Assembly: GCA_963600315.1 (NCBI GenBank)
Contig: CAVCAW010000030.1
Coordinates: forward strand, 1 to 48,511
Direction of reading: 5' to 3'
From: UBA6382 sp963600315
GTDB taxonomy: Bacteria > Bacteroidota > Bacteroidia > Bacteroidales > Bacteroidaceae
DNA: 48,511 nucleotides
Part shown: one piece after another, positions 35,898 through 44,110 of the stretch
How the letters are laid out: every line of letters begins with the position of its first letter
Position numbering within the stretch: the first letter of the stretch is position 1
Position numbers and translations under genes: made by a program
The notes under the pieces: generated by a model
The model's input: only the letters and a program-made list of their open reading frames with translations
Databases searched by the model: none
Told to the model about the DNA's origin: nothing

Positions 35898-37325
35898 TTA
35901 GAGTAAGAATCTGAATACGTCATTGCCTATGGCATAGACCATCAGCAGAAGCAATATGAACATACCTGCCATCTGTGCACGCTCCTGAAACTTGACACTA
36001 AACTTTCTGCGGAAAATCATTTCGATGAGCAAGAACAAAGCGTGACCTCCGTCGAGGGCGGGAATGGGCAACACGTTCATGAAAGCCAGGATGATGCTGA
36101 TAAATGCCGTGAGTTCCCAGAAACGCTGCCAGTCCCACACGGTCGGGAACATGCTGCCGATGGCGCCAAACGAGCCGACGCTCTTGGCTCCCTCCTTGGT
36201 GAAGAGGTATTTTAGGTCGCTCACGTAGCCCGCGAATACGTCTATGCCGTGGCGGCAGCCAGCTGGTAGCGACTCCATGAGCGTGTAGTGCTGAGCAACA
36301 GGCTTGTAGTAGGTCAATGCGGTAGATTGCAGCACACCCATGCGCAGCTCGGAGTCAAGCATCAGGCGCACGGTGTCGGTGCCGCCCGCAGCGTGTGCAA
36401 CGGTGATTTGCACGTTGCGCTTGCGTATGGAGTCGTTGGTGGTGGCTCCCTCAAGGCGTTTGGCAAGGGTCTTCACTGCTGCATTGTAGTCGCTCCAAGT
36501 CATCGTGGGAGTGTTGTTGAAGCTCGTAATCTTGTCGCCTTTCTGCAGGCCAGCCTTTGCAGCCGGAGTGTCAGCCATTACGCTGTCCACCACAGTGGGT
36601 ATGTAGGTCGAAATGAAGGGCTTGTCGCTCTGAAACATGTCGAGCAAGTTCTGTCCGCCCTCGGGCATGGCGATTTTCTCGCTCTTGCCATGGCGCAACA
36701 CCGTGACGGTCTTGGCTGTGGAAATCGAACGCATCACGTCGGTGTCGAAACTGCGGAACGTCTTCTCATCTGTGCCAATGACGATGTCGCCGTCCTCAAA
36801 ACCTATGCTTTTTGCCTGACTGTTGAAAGTGAATCCCATCGTCATGTTCTTGATGGGTATGTATTGCTCACCCCATACAAACAGAATCATGGAGTATACA
36901 AACAAGGCAAGGAAGAAGTTGACCATCACTCCGCCCAGCATCACGAGCAGCCGTTGCCATGCCGGCTTTGTGCGGAACTCCCAAGGCTGTGGGTCTTGCT
37001 TCATCTGCTCTACGTCCATCGACTCGTCAATCATGCCGGCTATCTTCACGTAGCCACCGAGCGGAATCCAGCCGATGCCATATTCGGTGCCTTCGTAGGG
37101 GTAATTGCCGTTGGCATCTTTCTCCACGGGCTTCTTGCCGCGCAGCTTGCGCCACCACTTGGAGTATGTGCTGAAAATGCGAAATTTGTAGTCGAAGAAT
37201 AAGTAGAATTTCTCCACGCGAATGCCAAACAACTTGGCGAAGAAAAAGTGACCGCCTTCGTGCAGGATTATGAGTATGGAGAGGCAGAGAATCAATTGGG
37301 CCGCTCTGATAAGAAATACTTCCAT
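35898..37325 (-). CDS. rseP: RIP metalloprotease, site-2 protease
   Basis: 475 aa. The zinc site is HEGGH (residues 22-26) in the first membrane helix with the distal Asp in IPALDGGH (about 425) in a later helix. At least one PDZ domain lies between (TPAAKAGLQKGDKITSFNN, about 235-300). It cleaves membrane-anchored proteins within the bilayer, classically anti-sigma factors in the envelope stress response. The partner substrate is not in this window. It lies downstream of dxr across a 150-bp repeat-filled gap and directly before the TonB receptor gene. Confidence 0.95.
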   Translation of the reverse strand: MEVFLIRAAQLILCLSILIILHEGGHFFFAKLFGIRVEKFYLFFDYKFRIFSTYSKWWRKLRGKKPVEKDANGNYPYEGTEYGIGWIPLGGYVKIAGMIDESMDVEQMKQDPQPWEFRTKPAWQRLLVMLGGVMVNFFLALFVYSMILFVWGEQYIPIKNMTMGFTFNSQAKSIGFEDGDIVIGTDEKTFRSFDTDVMRSISTAKTVTVLRHGKSEKIAMPEGGQNLLDMFQSDKPFISTYIPTVVDSVMADTPAAKAGLQKGDKITSFNNTPTMTWSDYNAAVKTLAKRLEGATTNDSIRKRNVQITVAHAAGGTDTVRLMLDSELRMGVLQSTALTYYKPVAQHYTLMESLPAGCRHGIDVFAGYVSDLKYLFTKEGAKSVGSFGAIGSMFPTVWDWQRFWELTAFISIILAFMNVLPIPALDGGHALFLLIEMIFRRKFSVKFQERAQMAGMFILLLLMVYAIGNDVFRFLL

Positions 37326-37348
37326 TGGATGATTGTGTGGTGTTTGGT

Positions 37349-37495
37349 GTTATTTATTGTTGATGCAGAATTGTCTACTGTAGACAAATGTCTGTTTGTT
37401 GTAGACAGTGGATTATTTGCTATGTATGTCTGGCTATTTGTTGTAGACGAAAAATTGTCGATTGTGCTTGATAAATTATTTTTTGTAGATGATTG
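37349..37495. repeat. Seven-unit 21-bp degenerate tandem repeat between dxr and rseP
   Basis: Seven consecutive 21-bp units begin at 37349, 37370, 37391, 37412, 37433, 37454 and 37475. T is invariant at unit positions 3, 5, 10 and 12, and GTAGAC recurs. Unit 2 contains the perfect palindrome TTGTCTACTGTAGACAA (37371-37387). The array fills nearly the whole gap and overlaps the last codons of dxr. Confidence 0.85.
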
Positions 37496-38636
37496 CTTCC
37501 GCCTTCTTGCGGCTCTCTTTGTCAGATTCCAGATAAGTCTCAAGTGAGGGCGTGGCGCTGAAAGTTGTCGTCTGAATAGTCTTTTCCAGAGTCTCGTAAA
37601 GTTGTGGATAGCTTATGTCGCCTTTACGGAAAGCCAAGTTGGCTACCTCGTTGGCGGCGTTGAGCACACACGGCATGTTGCCGCCCTGTGATAGAGCCTC
37701 ATAGGCGAGTCTCAGACACGGGAACTTGTTGGTGTCGGGCTTATCAAAAGTCAGAGCGCCGACTTGGAAAATGTCAAGGTGCGAATGCGACAGCTGGAGC
37801 CTGTTGGGATATGACAGTGCGTATTGTATGGGCAAACGCATGTCGGGCTGCCCCAACTGAGCCTTGACAGTACCGTCAATAAACTCCACAGCAGAGTGCA
37901 CAATGCTTTGAGGGTGAATAGCCACGTCTATCTTGTCGGGCGCAATGCCGAATAGCCATTTTGCCTCCATCACTTCAAAACCTTTGTTCATCATTGTGGC
38001 GGAGTCGATAGTAATCTTCGCTCCCATCTTCCACGTGGGGTGTTGCAGAGCTTGTTGTGCTGTCACATTTGCCATCTCGGCAACAGAGAACTGGCGGAAG
38101 GGACCGCCCGAGGCTGTGAGCAGCAGTCGGCTGACGGCATTGGCAGGTTCGCCGGCCAAGCACTGGAAAATGGCAGAATGCTCGCTGTCGACGGGTAGAA
38201 TGGGCACACGATGATGCAGGGCGAGTTCCGTTATCAGTTCGCCAGCCACCACAAGGGTCTCCTTGTTAGCCAGCGCGATTTGTTTGCCAGCTTTGATAGC
38301 AGCTACCGTGGGTTCCAAACCGCAAAATCCCACAAGTGCGGTGACTACGGTGTCAATGGTGCTGAACTCCACGACTTCGCAAAGGGCTTGTGCTCCGGCA
38401 AAGACCTTGATGGGGTGGTCGGCAAGCGCTTCGCTGACGTATTGATATTTGGACTCATCAGCAATAACTACCGCATCGGGCTCAAAACGTTTGGCCTGAC
38501 CTATGAGCAGGTCGGCTTGGGTGTTGGCGGTCAAGACGCATACTTCAAACAAGTCGGGGTGTTCTGCCACGACTTGCAGGGCTTGGGTGCCGATGGATCC
38601 TGTGGAACCGAGTATAGCCAGATGCTTTTTATTCAT
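37476..38636 (-). CDS. dxr: 1-deoxy-D-xylulose 5-phosphate reductoisomerase
   Basis: 386 aa, full length. The NADPH-binding N-terminus is LAILGSTGSIGTQAL. The catalytic and metal motifs VDSEHSAIFQCL, LTASGGPFR and TMMNKGFEVMEAKWLFG are intact, and PNRLQLSHSHLDIFQVGALTFDKPD is conserved. It converts DXP to MEP in the non-mevalonate isoprenoid pathway, the source of the DMAPP used by MiaA and of undecaprenyl and menaquinone chains. Its last seven codons fall in the tandem repeat that follows. It is 44 bp after rimM. Confidence 0.97.
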   Translation of the reverse strand: MNKKHLAILGSTGSIGTQALQVVAEHPDLFEVCVLTANTQADLLIGQAKRFEPDAVVIADESKYQYVSEALADHPIKVFAGAQALCEVVEFSTIDTVVTALVGFCGLEPTVAAIKAGKQIALANKETLVVAGELITELALHHRVPILPVDSEHSAIFQCLAGEPANAVSRLLLTASGGPFRQFSVAEMANVTAQQALQHPTWKMGAKITIDSATMMNKGFEVMEAKWLFGIAPDKIDVAIHPQSIVHSAVEFIDGTVKAQLGQPDMRLPIQYALSYPNRLQLSHSHLDIFQVGALTFDKPDTNKFPCLRLAYEALSQGGNMPCVLNAANEVANLAFRKGDISYPQLYETLEKTIQTTTFSATPSLETYLESDKESRKKAEAIIYKK

Positions 38637-38680
38637 ATATGGGAGTTGTGCTGTGTTTTATGTTAATGGGTTGTTGCGTG

Positions 38681-39205
38681 TCAGTTGATGTCGAGTAGTC
38701 CTTCGGGCAGGTTGAGCAGCAGAGAGCGTTGCCGCACATTGATTTCCTCAATGAGATCGGGGTGTACGGGCAAGAGCAAGGTGTTGCCGCTGGCGGAGAT
38801 GGTCTCCAGCAGAATATTGGCCGACGAGTCGTCTACGCTGGCGATGGTGCCCAGCAGTCCGGTGCATTTGTCGGACACGCTGAATCCAGTCAGTGCCTGC
38901 CACGAGCTGAAGTCATCGCCGCGCTCTAGCGCGAGCGATTTTGGAAAAAACACGTCGGTGTTTTGGAGTAGTTTGGCATCGTCTTCGCTGTCAAGTCCCT
39001 CAAACTTTATTATGGCTGTGTCGTTGCCCTTGAAGAACCAACCCTCCATGAAGAATGGGACGAGTATGCCGTCGATATTGCATACGAGGTAGTCGGCATC
39101 TACGCTATCGAACACGTCGTCGGTGAAGTGCATGCTGACTTCGCCCTTGATGCCGTGGGGACGTCCGATAGTGCCGATTTTGAAGACTTCGTCGAATGTT
39201 ATCAT
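38681..39205 (-). CDS. rimM: 16S rRNA processing protein RimM
   Basis: 174 aa from ATG 39205 (MITFDEVFKIGTIGRPHGIKGEVSMHF), the family start; a longer frame to 39283 is rejected as it overlaps murA. RimM N-terminal beta-barrel (about 1-85), then the PRC-barrel (about 95-170, LTGFSVSDKCTGLLGTIASV). It binds ribosomal protein S19 and helps mature the 30S head. It lies 22 bp after murA and 44 bp before dxr. Confidence 0.95.
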   Translation of the reverse strand: MITFDEVFKIGTIGRPHGIKGEVSMHFTDDVFDSVDADYLVCNIDGILVPFFMEGWFFKGNDTAIIKFEGLDSEDDAKLLQNTDVFFPKSLALERGDDFSSWQALTGFSVSDKCTGLLGTIASVDDSSANILLETISASGNTLLLPVHPDLIEEINVRQRSLLLNLPEGLLDIN

Positions 39206-39227
39206 GCTGATGGTGTGGGGTGGTTGG

Positions 39228-40532
39228 CTATTTGCGCTTGATGTTGGCACCGAGGGCATTGAGGCGCAGGTCGATGTCTTCATAGCCGCGGTCGATTTGC
39301 TCCACGTTGTCGATTTGGCTTGTGCCGTCGGCGCTGAGTGCGGCTATGAGCAGTGCGATGCCCGCCCTGATGTCGGGCGAAGCCATGCGTCGTCCTCTGA
39401 GTTTGATTTTGTTATCGTGGCCCACGACCACTGCGCGGTGGGGGTCGCATAGTATTATCTGTGCGCCCATGTCGATGAGTCTGTCTACGAAGAACAATCG
39501 GCTCTCAAACATCTTTTGGTGGAATAGCACAGTGCCTTTAGCCTGGGTTGCCACCACGATGAGTACGCTCAGCAGGTCGGGTGTCAGTCCTGGCCACGGA
39601 GCGTCGTCGATGGTCATAAACGAGCCGTCTAGAAAAGTGTCGACGCAGTAGTGTTTCTGCTCGGGTATCTTTATGTAGTCCTTTCCTTCGTGTAGCTTTA
39701 CGCCCAGTCGTTGGAAGGCTCTGGGAATGACGCCCAGGTCTCTGGGCTTCACGTTGCGTATGGTAAGTCCGCCGCCGAGCATCACCGACATGCCGATGAA
39801 GCTACCTACTTCAATCATGTCGGCACTGACGGCGTGAGTGGTGCCGTGGAGCGACTCTACACCTTTAATGGTAAGCAGGTTGGAGGAAATGCCCGTGATG
39901 TTGGCTCCCATGTTGTTGAGCATTCTGCAGAGTTGCTGTATGTAGGGTTCGCAGGCGGCGTTGTAGATGGTGGTGGTGCCTTGCGCCAGTACTGCCGCCA
40001 TGATGATGTTGGCAGTGCCAGTGACTGAGGCCTCGTCCAGAATCATGTTGGTTCCCTTGAGCCGGTCGGCTTCGAGGGTGTAGCGTGAGTTGAGGGTGTC
40101 GGGTGTAAGGGTGGCTCCAAGCTGACACATGCCAGAGAGGTGGGTGTCGACCCTGCGGCGTCCGATTTTGTCGCCTCCGGGCTTGGCCAGCACGGCGGTG
40201 CCGAAGCGTGTGAGCAGCGGACCTGCGAGCATGACGCTGCCGCGCAGTGCGGCACTTTTGGCCATGAAGCCCTCGCTGGTAGAGTAGTCAATATCGATGT
40301 CTTTGGCGCGGAATGAATAGTCTCCCTTTTCGTGGCGTGTGATTTCCACCCCCAGGCTGCGCATCAGTTCTATAAGGTGAAGAACATCCAGAATTTCCGG
40401 AATATTGCTGATGCGCACTTCTTCGCTGGTGAGCAGTGCGGCGCACATCACTTCCAGGGCTTCGTTTTTGGCTCCCTGTGGGGTAATTTCGCCTTTGAGC
40501 GGATGGCCGCCTTCAATGATAAATGATGCCAT
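39228..40532 (-). CDS. murA: UDP-N-acetylglucosamine 1-carboxyvinyltransferase
   Basis: 434 aa from ATG 40532 (MASFIIEGGHPLKGE); 68 residues of extra open frame upstream overlap the DUF4290 gene and are rejected. EPSP-synthase-like double fold. QGAKNEAL holds the catalytic Lys22. The loop that in E. coli carries Cys115 (PGGC) reads PGGDKIGRRRVD here, with Asp121 at that position. This enzyme makes the first committed peptidoglycan precursor from UDP-GlcNAc and PEP. Cys-to-Asp variants elsewhere stay active and resist fosfomycin. It lies 41 bp after the DUF4290 gene. Confidence 0.96.
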   Translation of the reverse strand: MASFIIEGGHPLKGEITPQGAKNEALEVMCAALLTSEEVRISNIPEILDVLHLIELMRSLGVEITRHEKGDYSFRAKDIDIDYSTSEGFMAKSAALRGSVMLAGPLLTRFGTAVLAKPGGDKIGRRRVDTHLSGMCQLGATLTPDTLNSRYTLEADRLKGTNMILDEASVTGTANIIMAAVLAQGTTTIYNAACEPYIQQLCRMLNNMGANITGISSNLLTIKGVESLHGTTHAVSADMIEVGSFIGMSVMLGGGLTIRNVKPRDLGVIPRAFQRLGVKLHEGKDYIKIPEQKHYCVDTFLDGSFMTIDDAPWPGLTPDLLSVLIVVATQAKGTVLFHQKMFESRLFFVDRLIDMGAQIILCDPHRAVVVGHDNKIKLRGRRMASPDIRAGIALLIAALSADGTSQIDNVEQIDRGYEDIDLRLNALGANIKRK

Positions 40533-40573
40533 ATGTGTGGGTGTGATAAGGGGTGACGGATGTTGTGTAGTCG

Positions 40574-41170
40574 CTATTTTCTCTTTTTGCGCACTGGAGT
40601 GTTGTGCTGGTGGGTTGTCGCAGCTGCGATGATGGCGTTCATGCGTTGCTCGCTTACGACTGGCGAAATCTTGCCGTCGGTCAGCGTTTGCATGTCGTTG
40701 ATGAGTTTTTCGGGAGTCAGCACATTTCTGTTCCACTGGTAGAGGCTCTTTGCCATTTGTGCCAATACCAGTTCGATGGCAGCTTGCTTGGTGTCGCTCT
40801 CTGGAATGTCGACGAGGGCTTTAGCGGTTCCTTCGAGAGTCTGACCATAGTGGCGGAATTTGGGGTGGGCGTTGGGGTAGTCCAAGTGTGGTTTTTGCTG
40901 TTCCTCGTCGGTGCGTATGTTGATTGGGTATGGTGAGTCTACGTCGAGCCGGTAGTTGGAGATGAGAGCCAGGTGATCCCAGAGCATGCGCAACTGGTCT
41001 TCGGGGTCTTTCTGCTGTGGCACTTTGGTGCTCATGATCCTGATGATGGTCTCGGCGCAGCGCTGTCGCTCGTTGCGATCGTCAATGGTCAGAGCAAACT
41101 CTACCATGTTTTGTATGTTGCGTCCATAGTCGGGCAGCTTTAGTTTTTCCAGTGTTGTGTTGTATTCCAT
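40574..41170 (-). CDS. DUF4290 family protein
   Basis: 198 aa, start MEYNTTLEKLKLPDYGRNIQ, which is the conserved opening of DUF4290, a Bacteroidetes family of unknown function. It is helical and soluble with no signal peptide; further conserved blocks are AETIIRIM, DPEDQLRMLWDHL and SPYPINI. The C-terminus is basic (TPVRKKRK). Genes of this family commonly sit next to murA in Bacteroidetes, as here, so a link to the envelope or cell cycle is possible but not shown. Confidence 0.88.
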   Translation of the reverse strand: MEYNTTLEKLKLPDYGRNIQNMVEFALTIDDRNERQRCAETIIRIMSTKVPQQKDPEDQLRMLWDHLALISNYRLDVDSPYPINIRTDEEQQKPHLDYPNAHPKFRHYGQTLEGTAKALVDIPESDTKQAAIELVLAQMAKSLYQWNRNVLTPEKLINDMQTLTDGKISPVVSEQRMNAIIAAATTHQHNTPVRKKRK

Positions 41171-41218
41171 GTGTGGAGATGTTGTGCTAGTTGTCGTGCC
41201 GGCGTTTGGCCGTGGCGC

Positions 41219-41911
41219 TTAGAAGAGTTTCTTTGGCTGTCCTGCCACGAATTCTTTCAAGTAGAAAGGTTCGAAATAGGCAGTGTCCTCAATCTTCTCG
41301 TTCATGAGCGCCTGTTCGGCCAGGGGTATCATGTTTTTCGCCAGCGGTTCGATGTCGTCAAGGAAGATAGCGTTGGGGTGGGTAATCGTACCCTTGCATT
41401 TGGGTGCCCCGTTGCCTGCAAATATCATGGGTCTCTCGTCGAGCAAGTCCTTGAATGAATCGGGAGTTATTATCTGTGCACAGGTGTCGAGCACGGTGTT
41501 GAGCGACCGGTCGTAGACAGCGGTGTAGACCTCCATGCGTCTGGCATCTATCATGGGGCACAAGAGGGCATCGGCGGGCAAGTCTTCGCGATAGAGCAAT
41601 ATGGGCACACAGATAAGTTTGAGCGTTGACACGCTGACCAACTTCAGACTGCGTCCGTAGCACAATCCTTTGGCTGTCGACACCCCTATGCGCAGTCCGG
41701 TGTAGGAACCGGGACCGCTGCTCACGGCTACGGCATCAAGGGGAATGGCGTGGCTGTCGGCCATGCTGACCGCCTCGTCTACAAACGGGGCGAGCACCCG
41801 GGCGTGAGAGTGCCCTTCACGGTTTTCTTTGTGGAAGATGCAGTGGCCGTCTTGGCTGAGCGCTACCGAGCACACGTCGGTAGAGGTCTCTATGTGTACG
41901 ATGGTTGACAT
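41219..41911 (-). CDS. tsaB: tRNA threonylcarbamoyladenosine biosynthesis protein TsaB
   Basis: 230 aa from ATG 41911 (MSTIVHIETSTDVCSVAL); the extension to 41947 overlaps the preceding gene and is rejected. ASKHA fold, with the family motif AVSSGPGSYTGLRIGVSTAKGL and the later PMIDARRMEVYTAVYD. TsaB is the partner of TsaD in making t6A37 on tRNAs that read ANN codons. It starts 2 bp after the DUF3256 stop. Confidence 0.93.
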   Translation of the reverse strand: MSTIVHIETSTDVCSVALSQDGHCIFHKENREGHSHARVLAPFVDEAVSMADSHAIPLDAVAVSSGPGSYTGLRIGVSTAKGLCYGRSLKLVSVSTLKLICVPILLYREDLPADALLCPMIDARRMEVYTAVYDRSLNTVLDTCAQIITPDSFKDLLDERPMIFAGNGAPKCKGTITHPNAIFLDDIEPLAKNMIPLAEQALMNEKIEDTAYFEPFYLKEFVAGQPKKLF

Positions 41912-41913
41912 TT

Positions 41914-42516
41914 CTATAGCGTCCTTATAAATTTTGAACCGTTCCATTCATAGCGGAACGCCTTCTTCTTGTCAGCGCTTGCGTCAACGATACCGTCGCC
42001 AGCATCAACAGTGACGTCAAGCGAGATGGTCGCCCCGCTGCGGGCGAGACTCATGTGGGTGTAGTCCACCAGCGAGTTCTCGGCTGCGGGTTGCGTCTCT
42101 TTCTCAGTGGGTAGTGTGATGTACTGCTGGGTTGCGAGTTGCTTCCAGCTGGTGGAGTAGAAGAATATTTCGCTGTCGGGTTGTGGACACTTTATGGTGC
42201 GCACCATGCAGATGACCGTGTCGCGCCCCTTCAGGCTGAGCAACGTCATCGTGGTACTCACGTCGCCATGCGAATCTTCGCTGAGTTCAAGCAGAGCGTC
42301 GTCCACTTTTGTCAGTTGTGAGTTGGCCGACCACTCGTTAGGCAGGATTGGCTTCATGCCGCTGCGGTAGAAGTCGATGAGGTCTTTCCGTGCGTTCTGA
42401 CTGAGCATGGGCATCAGCGAGTCGGGCATGTCTACGAAGAAATCAGTCATGGTGCGTGCTCCTGCTGCCAAAGCTCCACTCCAAAAGCATAGAAGTATGA
42501 GGGCGAAATTCTTCAT
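41914..42516 (-). CDS. DUF3256 family secreted protein
   Basis: 200 aa from ATG 42516; a TTG three codons earlier is less likely. Signal peptide KNFALILLCFWSGALAAGA, so periplasmic or exported. The conserved DFFVDMPDSLMPMLSQNARKDLIDFY opening identifies DUF3256 of Bacteroidetes. No enzyme motif is visible; the rest looks beta-rich. A -7 box (TAATTTTG) lies directly before the ATG, so the transcript would be leaderless or nearly so. It heads the series that runs to the TonB receptor. Confidence 0.82.
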   Translation of the reverse strand: MKNFALILLCFWSGALAAGARTMTDFFVDMPDSLMPMLSQNARKDLIDFYRSGMKPILPNEWSANSQLTKVDDALLELSEDSHGDVSTTMTLLSLKGRDTVICMVRTIKCPQPDSEIFFYSTSWKQLATQQYITLPTEKETQPAAENSLVDYTHMSLARSGATISLDVTVDAGDGIVDASADKKKAFRYEWNGSKFIRTL

Positions 42517-42522
42517 ATTGTG

Positions 42523-42530
42523 CAAAATTA
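42523..42530 (-). promoter_or_regulatory. Possible promoter -7 box for DUF3256-tsaB and downstream genes
   Basis: TAATTTTG on the minus strand matches TAnnTTTG, but ends only 6 nt before the ATG at 42516. No -33 TTTG is found 19 bp upstream. Confidence 0.45.
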
Positions 42531-42671
42531 GATATAAATATTGAGTTTTCTGCTGCAGTGGCGAAAAAAAGTAGAAAGAGTAGGTTCCCGCTTGTCGCTA
42601 TTGTGAGTCGCCCGGTGCTTGGCTATTCAGCGTTGCGGGGTTTCTTGTGCCACTGCTGGTGGAAAAACTGG

Positions 42672-42783
42672 TTGAGCTGCCGATGTCGTTTCGGCGGAAA
42701 TGTAGGTCAATTTCGGGCGAGATTGATATCGTTTTCCGCGGAAACGGATATCAATTTCCGCGGAAATGTAATTGTTTGCTCAA
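42672..42783. repeat. 112-bp intergenic repeat element, copy C
   Basis: TTGAGC (42672-42677) and GCTCAA (42778-42783), 112 bp overall. Cores start at 42689, 42711, 42733 and 42755. Cores 3 and 4 are both the perfect palindrome TTTCCGCGGAAA. The left end TTGAGCTGCCGATGT differs from copy A by one base over 15. It begins 17 bp beyond the AraC-type gene stop. Confidence 0.9.
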
Positions 42784-42800
42784 TTAAAAAGGTGACGGGG

Positions 42801-44075
42801 CTAGTCTTCCTCTGCTTCGTTTTCTTGTGGTTTGAGGTTGCGCTGATACCACAGTCGCGGTGTCATGCCCACGACTTGAGTAAACTTGCGGTTGAAGGCG
42901 GGGGCACTGGTGAAACCGCACTCTGCTGCCACCGTTTCCTGAAGGCAGTCGGGGTGCTCCTTCATGTACTTCATGGCGTGGTCTATGCGCAGCTGGCCGA
43001 CCACATCTCTGAAGGGTATGCCATACTCACGGTTGACAAGATAGGAGAGGTAGGTGCGGTTGTAGCCCAAGGACCCTACGAGCTTGTTGAGCGTTATGTC
43101 TTCGTCAAGGAATCCTTTCTTGGTGACCAGTTCGTGGTTGAACTTTTTGAGTAGTGCGGAGTATTCTTCGGGGTTCATGTTGATGCCTGCGGCGTTGTCG
43201 GGCTCTGCGCCTTGTGGGAGGGCTACGTTGAGTCCAACCTCTTTGTCAATGGTTAAGTCTTGGGCAGTCCTTGTGTGTGCAGAGATGGTGTCGCCGCCCA
43301 GCATGTCGATGCGCACGCGCTCTCCTTTGACGTTAAGGGCTATGTTGCATATCACGGTGATGAGCAACGTGATGAGTAGTGGCAGTATCACCTTGGCAAA
43401 AGCTGTGTTGTAGTAGGTCGTGCCGATGGCGCACCTGGTGATGACGCAGATGAGTAGGGGTATCAGCAGCAGTACGATGACGGAGTCGGTCTTGAGCTTG
43501 ATATGCTTGTTGGCAAACAGTCCCAATTTCTTGAAGGTGAGTCGGTCTTTCATGAGTCGCCACACGAGAAAACCCAACACCGACAACATCTGCAGCGATA
43601 CGAGAACGAAGAACAAGATTCTCTCTATAAACAAGTGAGTCTTGTAGAGTGCGGAGTCATATTTGTCGGGCAGCGACAGTCCAAAGTGGTTGCCGTGGCT
43701 CATCAGTTCTGCGCTGGCGTCCATGCCCATCATGCCGTAGAGCAGTGCAGAGGTCAGTCCCAGTCCTACGGGCAAAGCCAGCCACATCAGCCACCACTCG
43801 CGCTTTATGCGAATGTTGTAGCGGGCGAACACAAAGACCAATATCAGTGGTGCCAGGCTAGGGCCCACAAACTGGCTCATGATGTCGATCCACACCAGTG
43901 TGTAGTTGTTGGCACCGGGAAAGGCGAAATACAGGTCGCCAAAGAATATGGCAAACGACATCAACATGATGGGCGCAAGCACTTTTTGCGCCAGAGTCTT
44001 GTTGCTCCGCACCAGTATCAGGAAGAGCCACACCAGGCATGTGCCACACTGCAGGCTGATGAAGAAGTCGGTCAT
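42801..44075 (-). CDS. Membrane-embedded AraC-family transcriptional regulator
   Basis: 424 aa. Residues 1-about 255 form about seven hydrophobic helices (for example CLVWLFLILV, VLAPIMLMSFAIFFG, FFVLVSLQMLSVLGFLV). A linker of about 60 residues follows, then the AraC-type double helix-turn-helix (about 315-415: LNKLVGSLGYNRTYLSYLVNREYG and ETVAAECGFTSAPAFNRKFTQVVGMTPRLW). The architecture suggests direct sensing at the inner membrane with the DNA-binding domain in the cytoplasm. Neither ligand nor targets are evident. The gene lies between purC and repeat copy C, with no obvious partner. Confidence 0.88.
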   Translation of the reverse strand: MTDFFISLQCGTCLVWLFLILVRSNKTLAQKVLAPIMLMSFAIFFGDLYFAFPGANNYTLVWIDIMSQFVGPSLAPLILVFVFARYNIRIKREWWLMWLALPVGLGLTSALLYGMMGMDASAELMSHGNHFGLSLPDKYDSALYKTHLFIERILFFVLVSLQMLSVLGFLVWRLMKDRLTFKKLGLFANKHIKLKTDSVIVLLLIPLLICVITRCAIGTTYYNTAFAKVILPLLITLLITVICNIALNVKGERVRIDMLGGDTISAHTRTAQDLTIDKEVGLNVALPQGAEPDNAAGINMNPEEYSALLKKFNHELVTKKGFLDEDITLNKLVGSLGYNRTYLSYLVNREYGIPFRDVVGQLRIDHAMKYMKEHPDCLQETVAAECGFTSAPAFNRKFTQVVGMTPRLWYQRNLKPQENEAEED

Positions 44076-44110
44076 GTTGTTTGTTTGGTCGTTTGGTGAT
44101 GGGATAAATT

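Larger units (their letters stand above)
42517..42800. other. Spacer between the AraC-type regulator and DUF3256 genes
   Basis: 284 bp. Holds repeat element copy C (42672-42783) and the DUF3256 -7 box (42523-42530). No separate terminator hairpin for the regulator gene is seen. Confidence 0.6.

Noticed and set aside
36288..37202. 304-aa open frame on the plus strand opposite rseP
   Set aside because: Lies wholly within rseP in antisense, rich in His/Val/Gly, with no recognisable domain.
37292..37543. 83-aa minus-strand frame showing a seven-residue repeat (like LSTTN)
   Set aside because: The peptide periodicity is just the 21-bp DNA array read in one frame; it overlaps the ends of dxr and rseP and has no sensible start.
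40533..40736. 68-residue N-terminal extension of murA
   Set aside because: Overlaps the DUF4290 gene and is low-complexity His/Arg/Gln sequence unlike any MurA.
42558..43154. 198-aa plus-strand frame across repeat copy C into the regulator gene
   Set aside because: Combines spacer, repeat and antisense coding sequence; no domain and no promoter.
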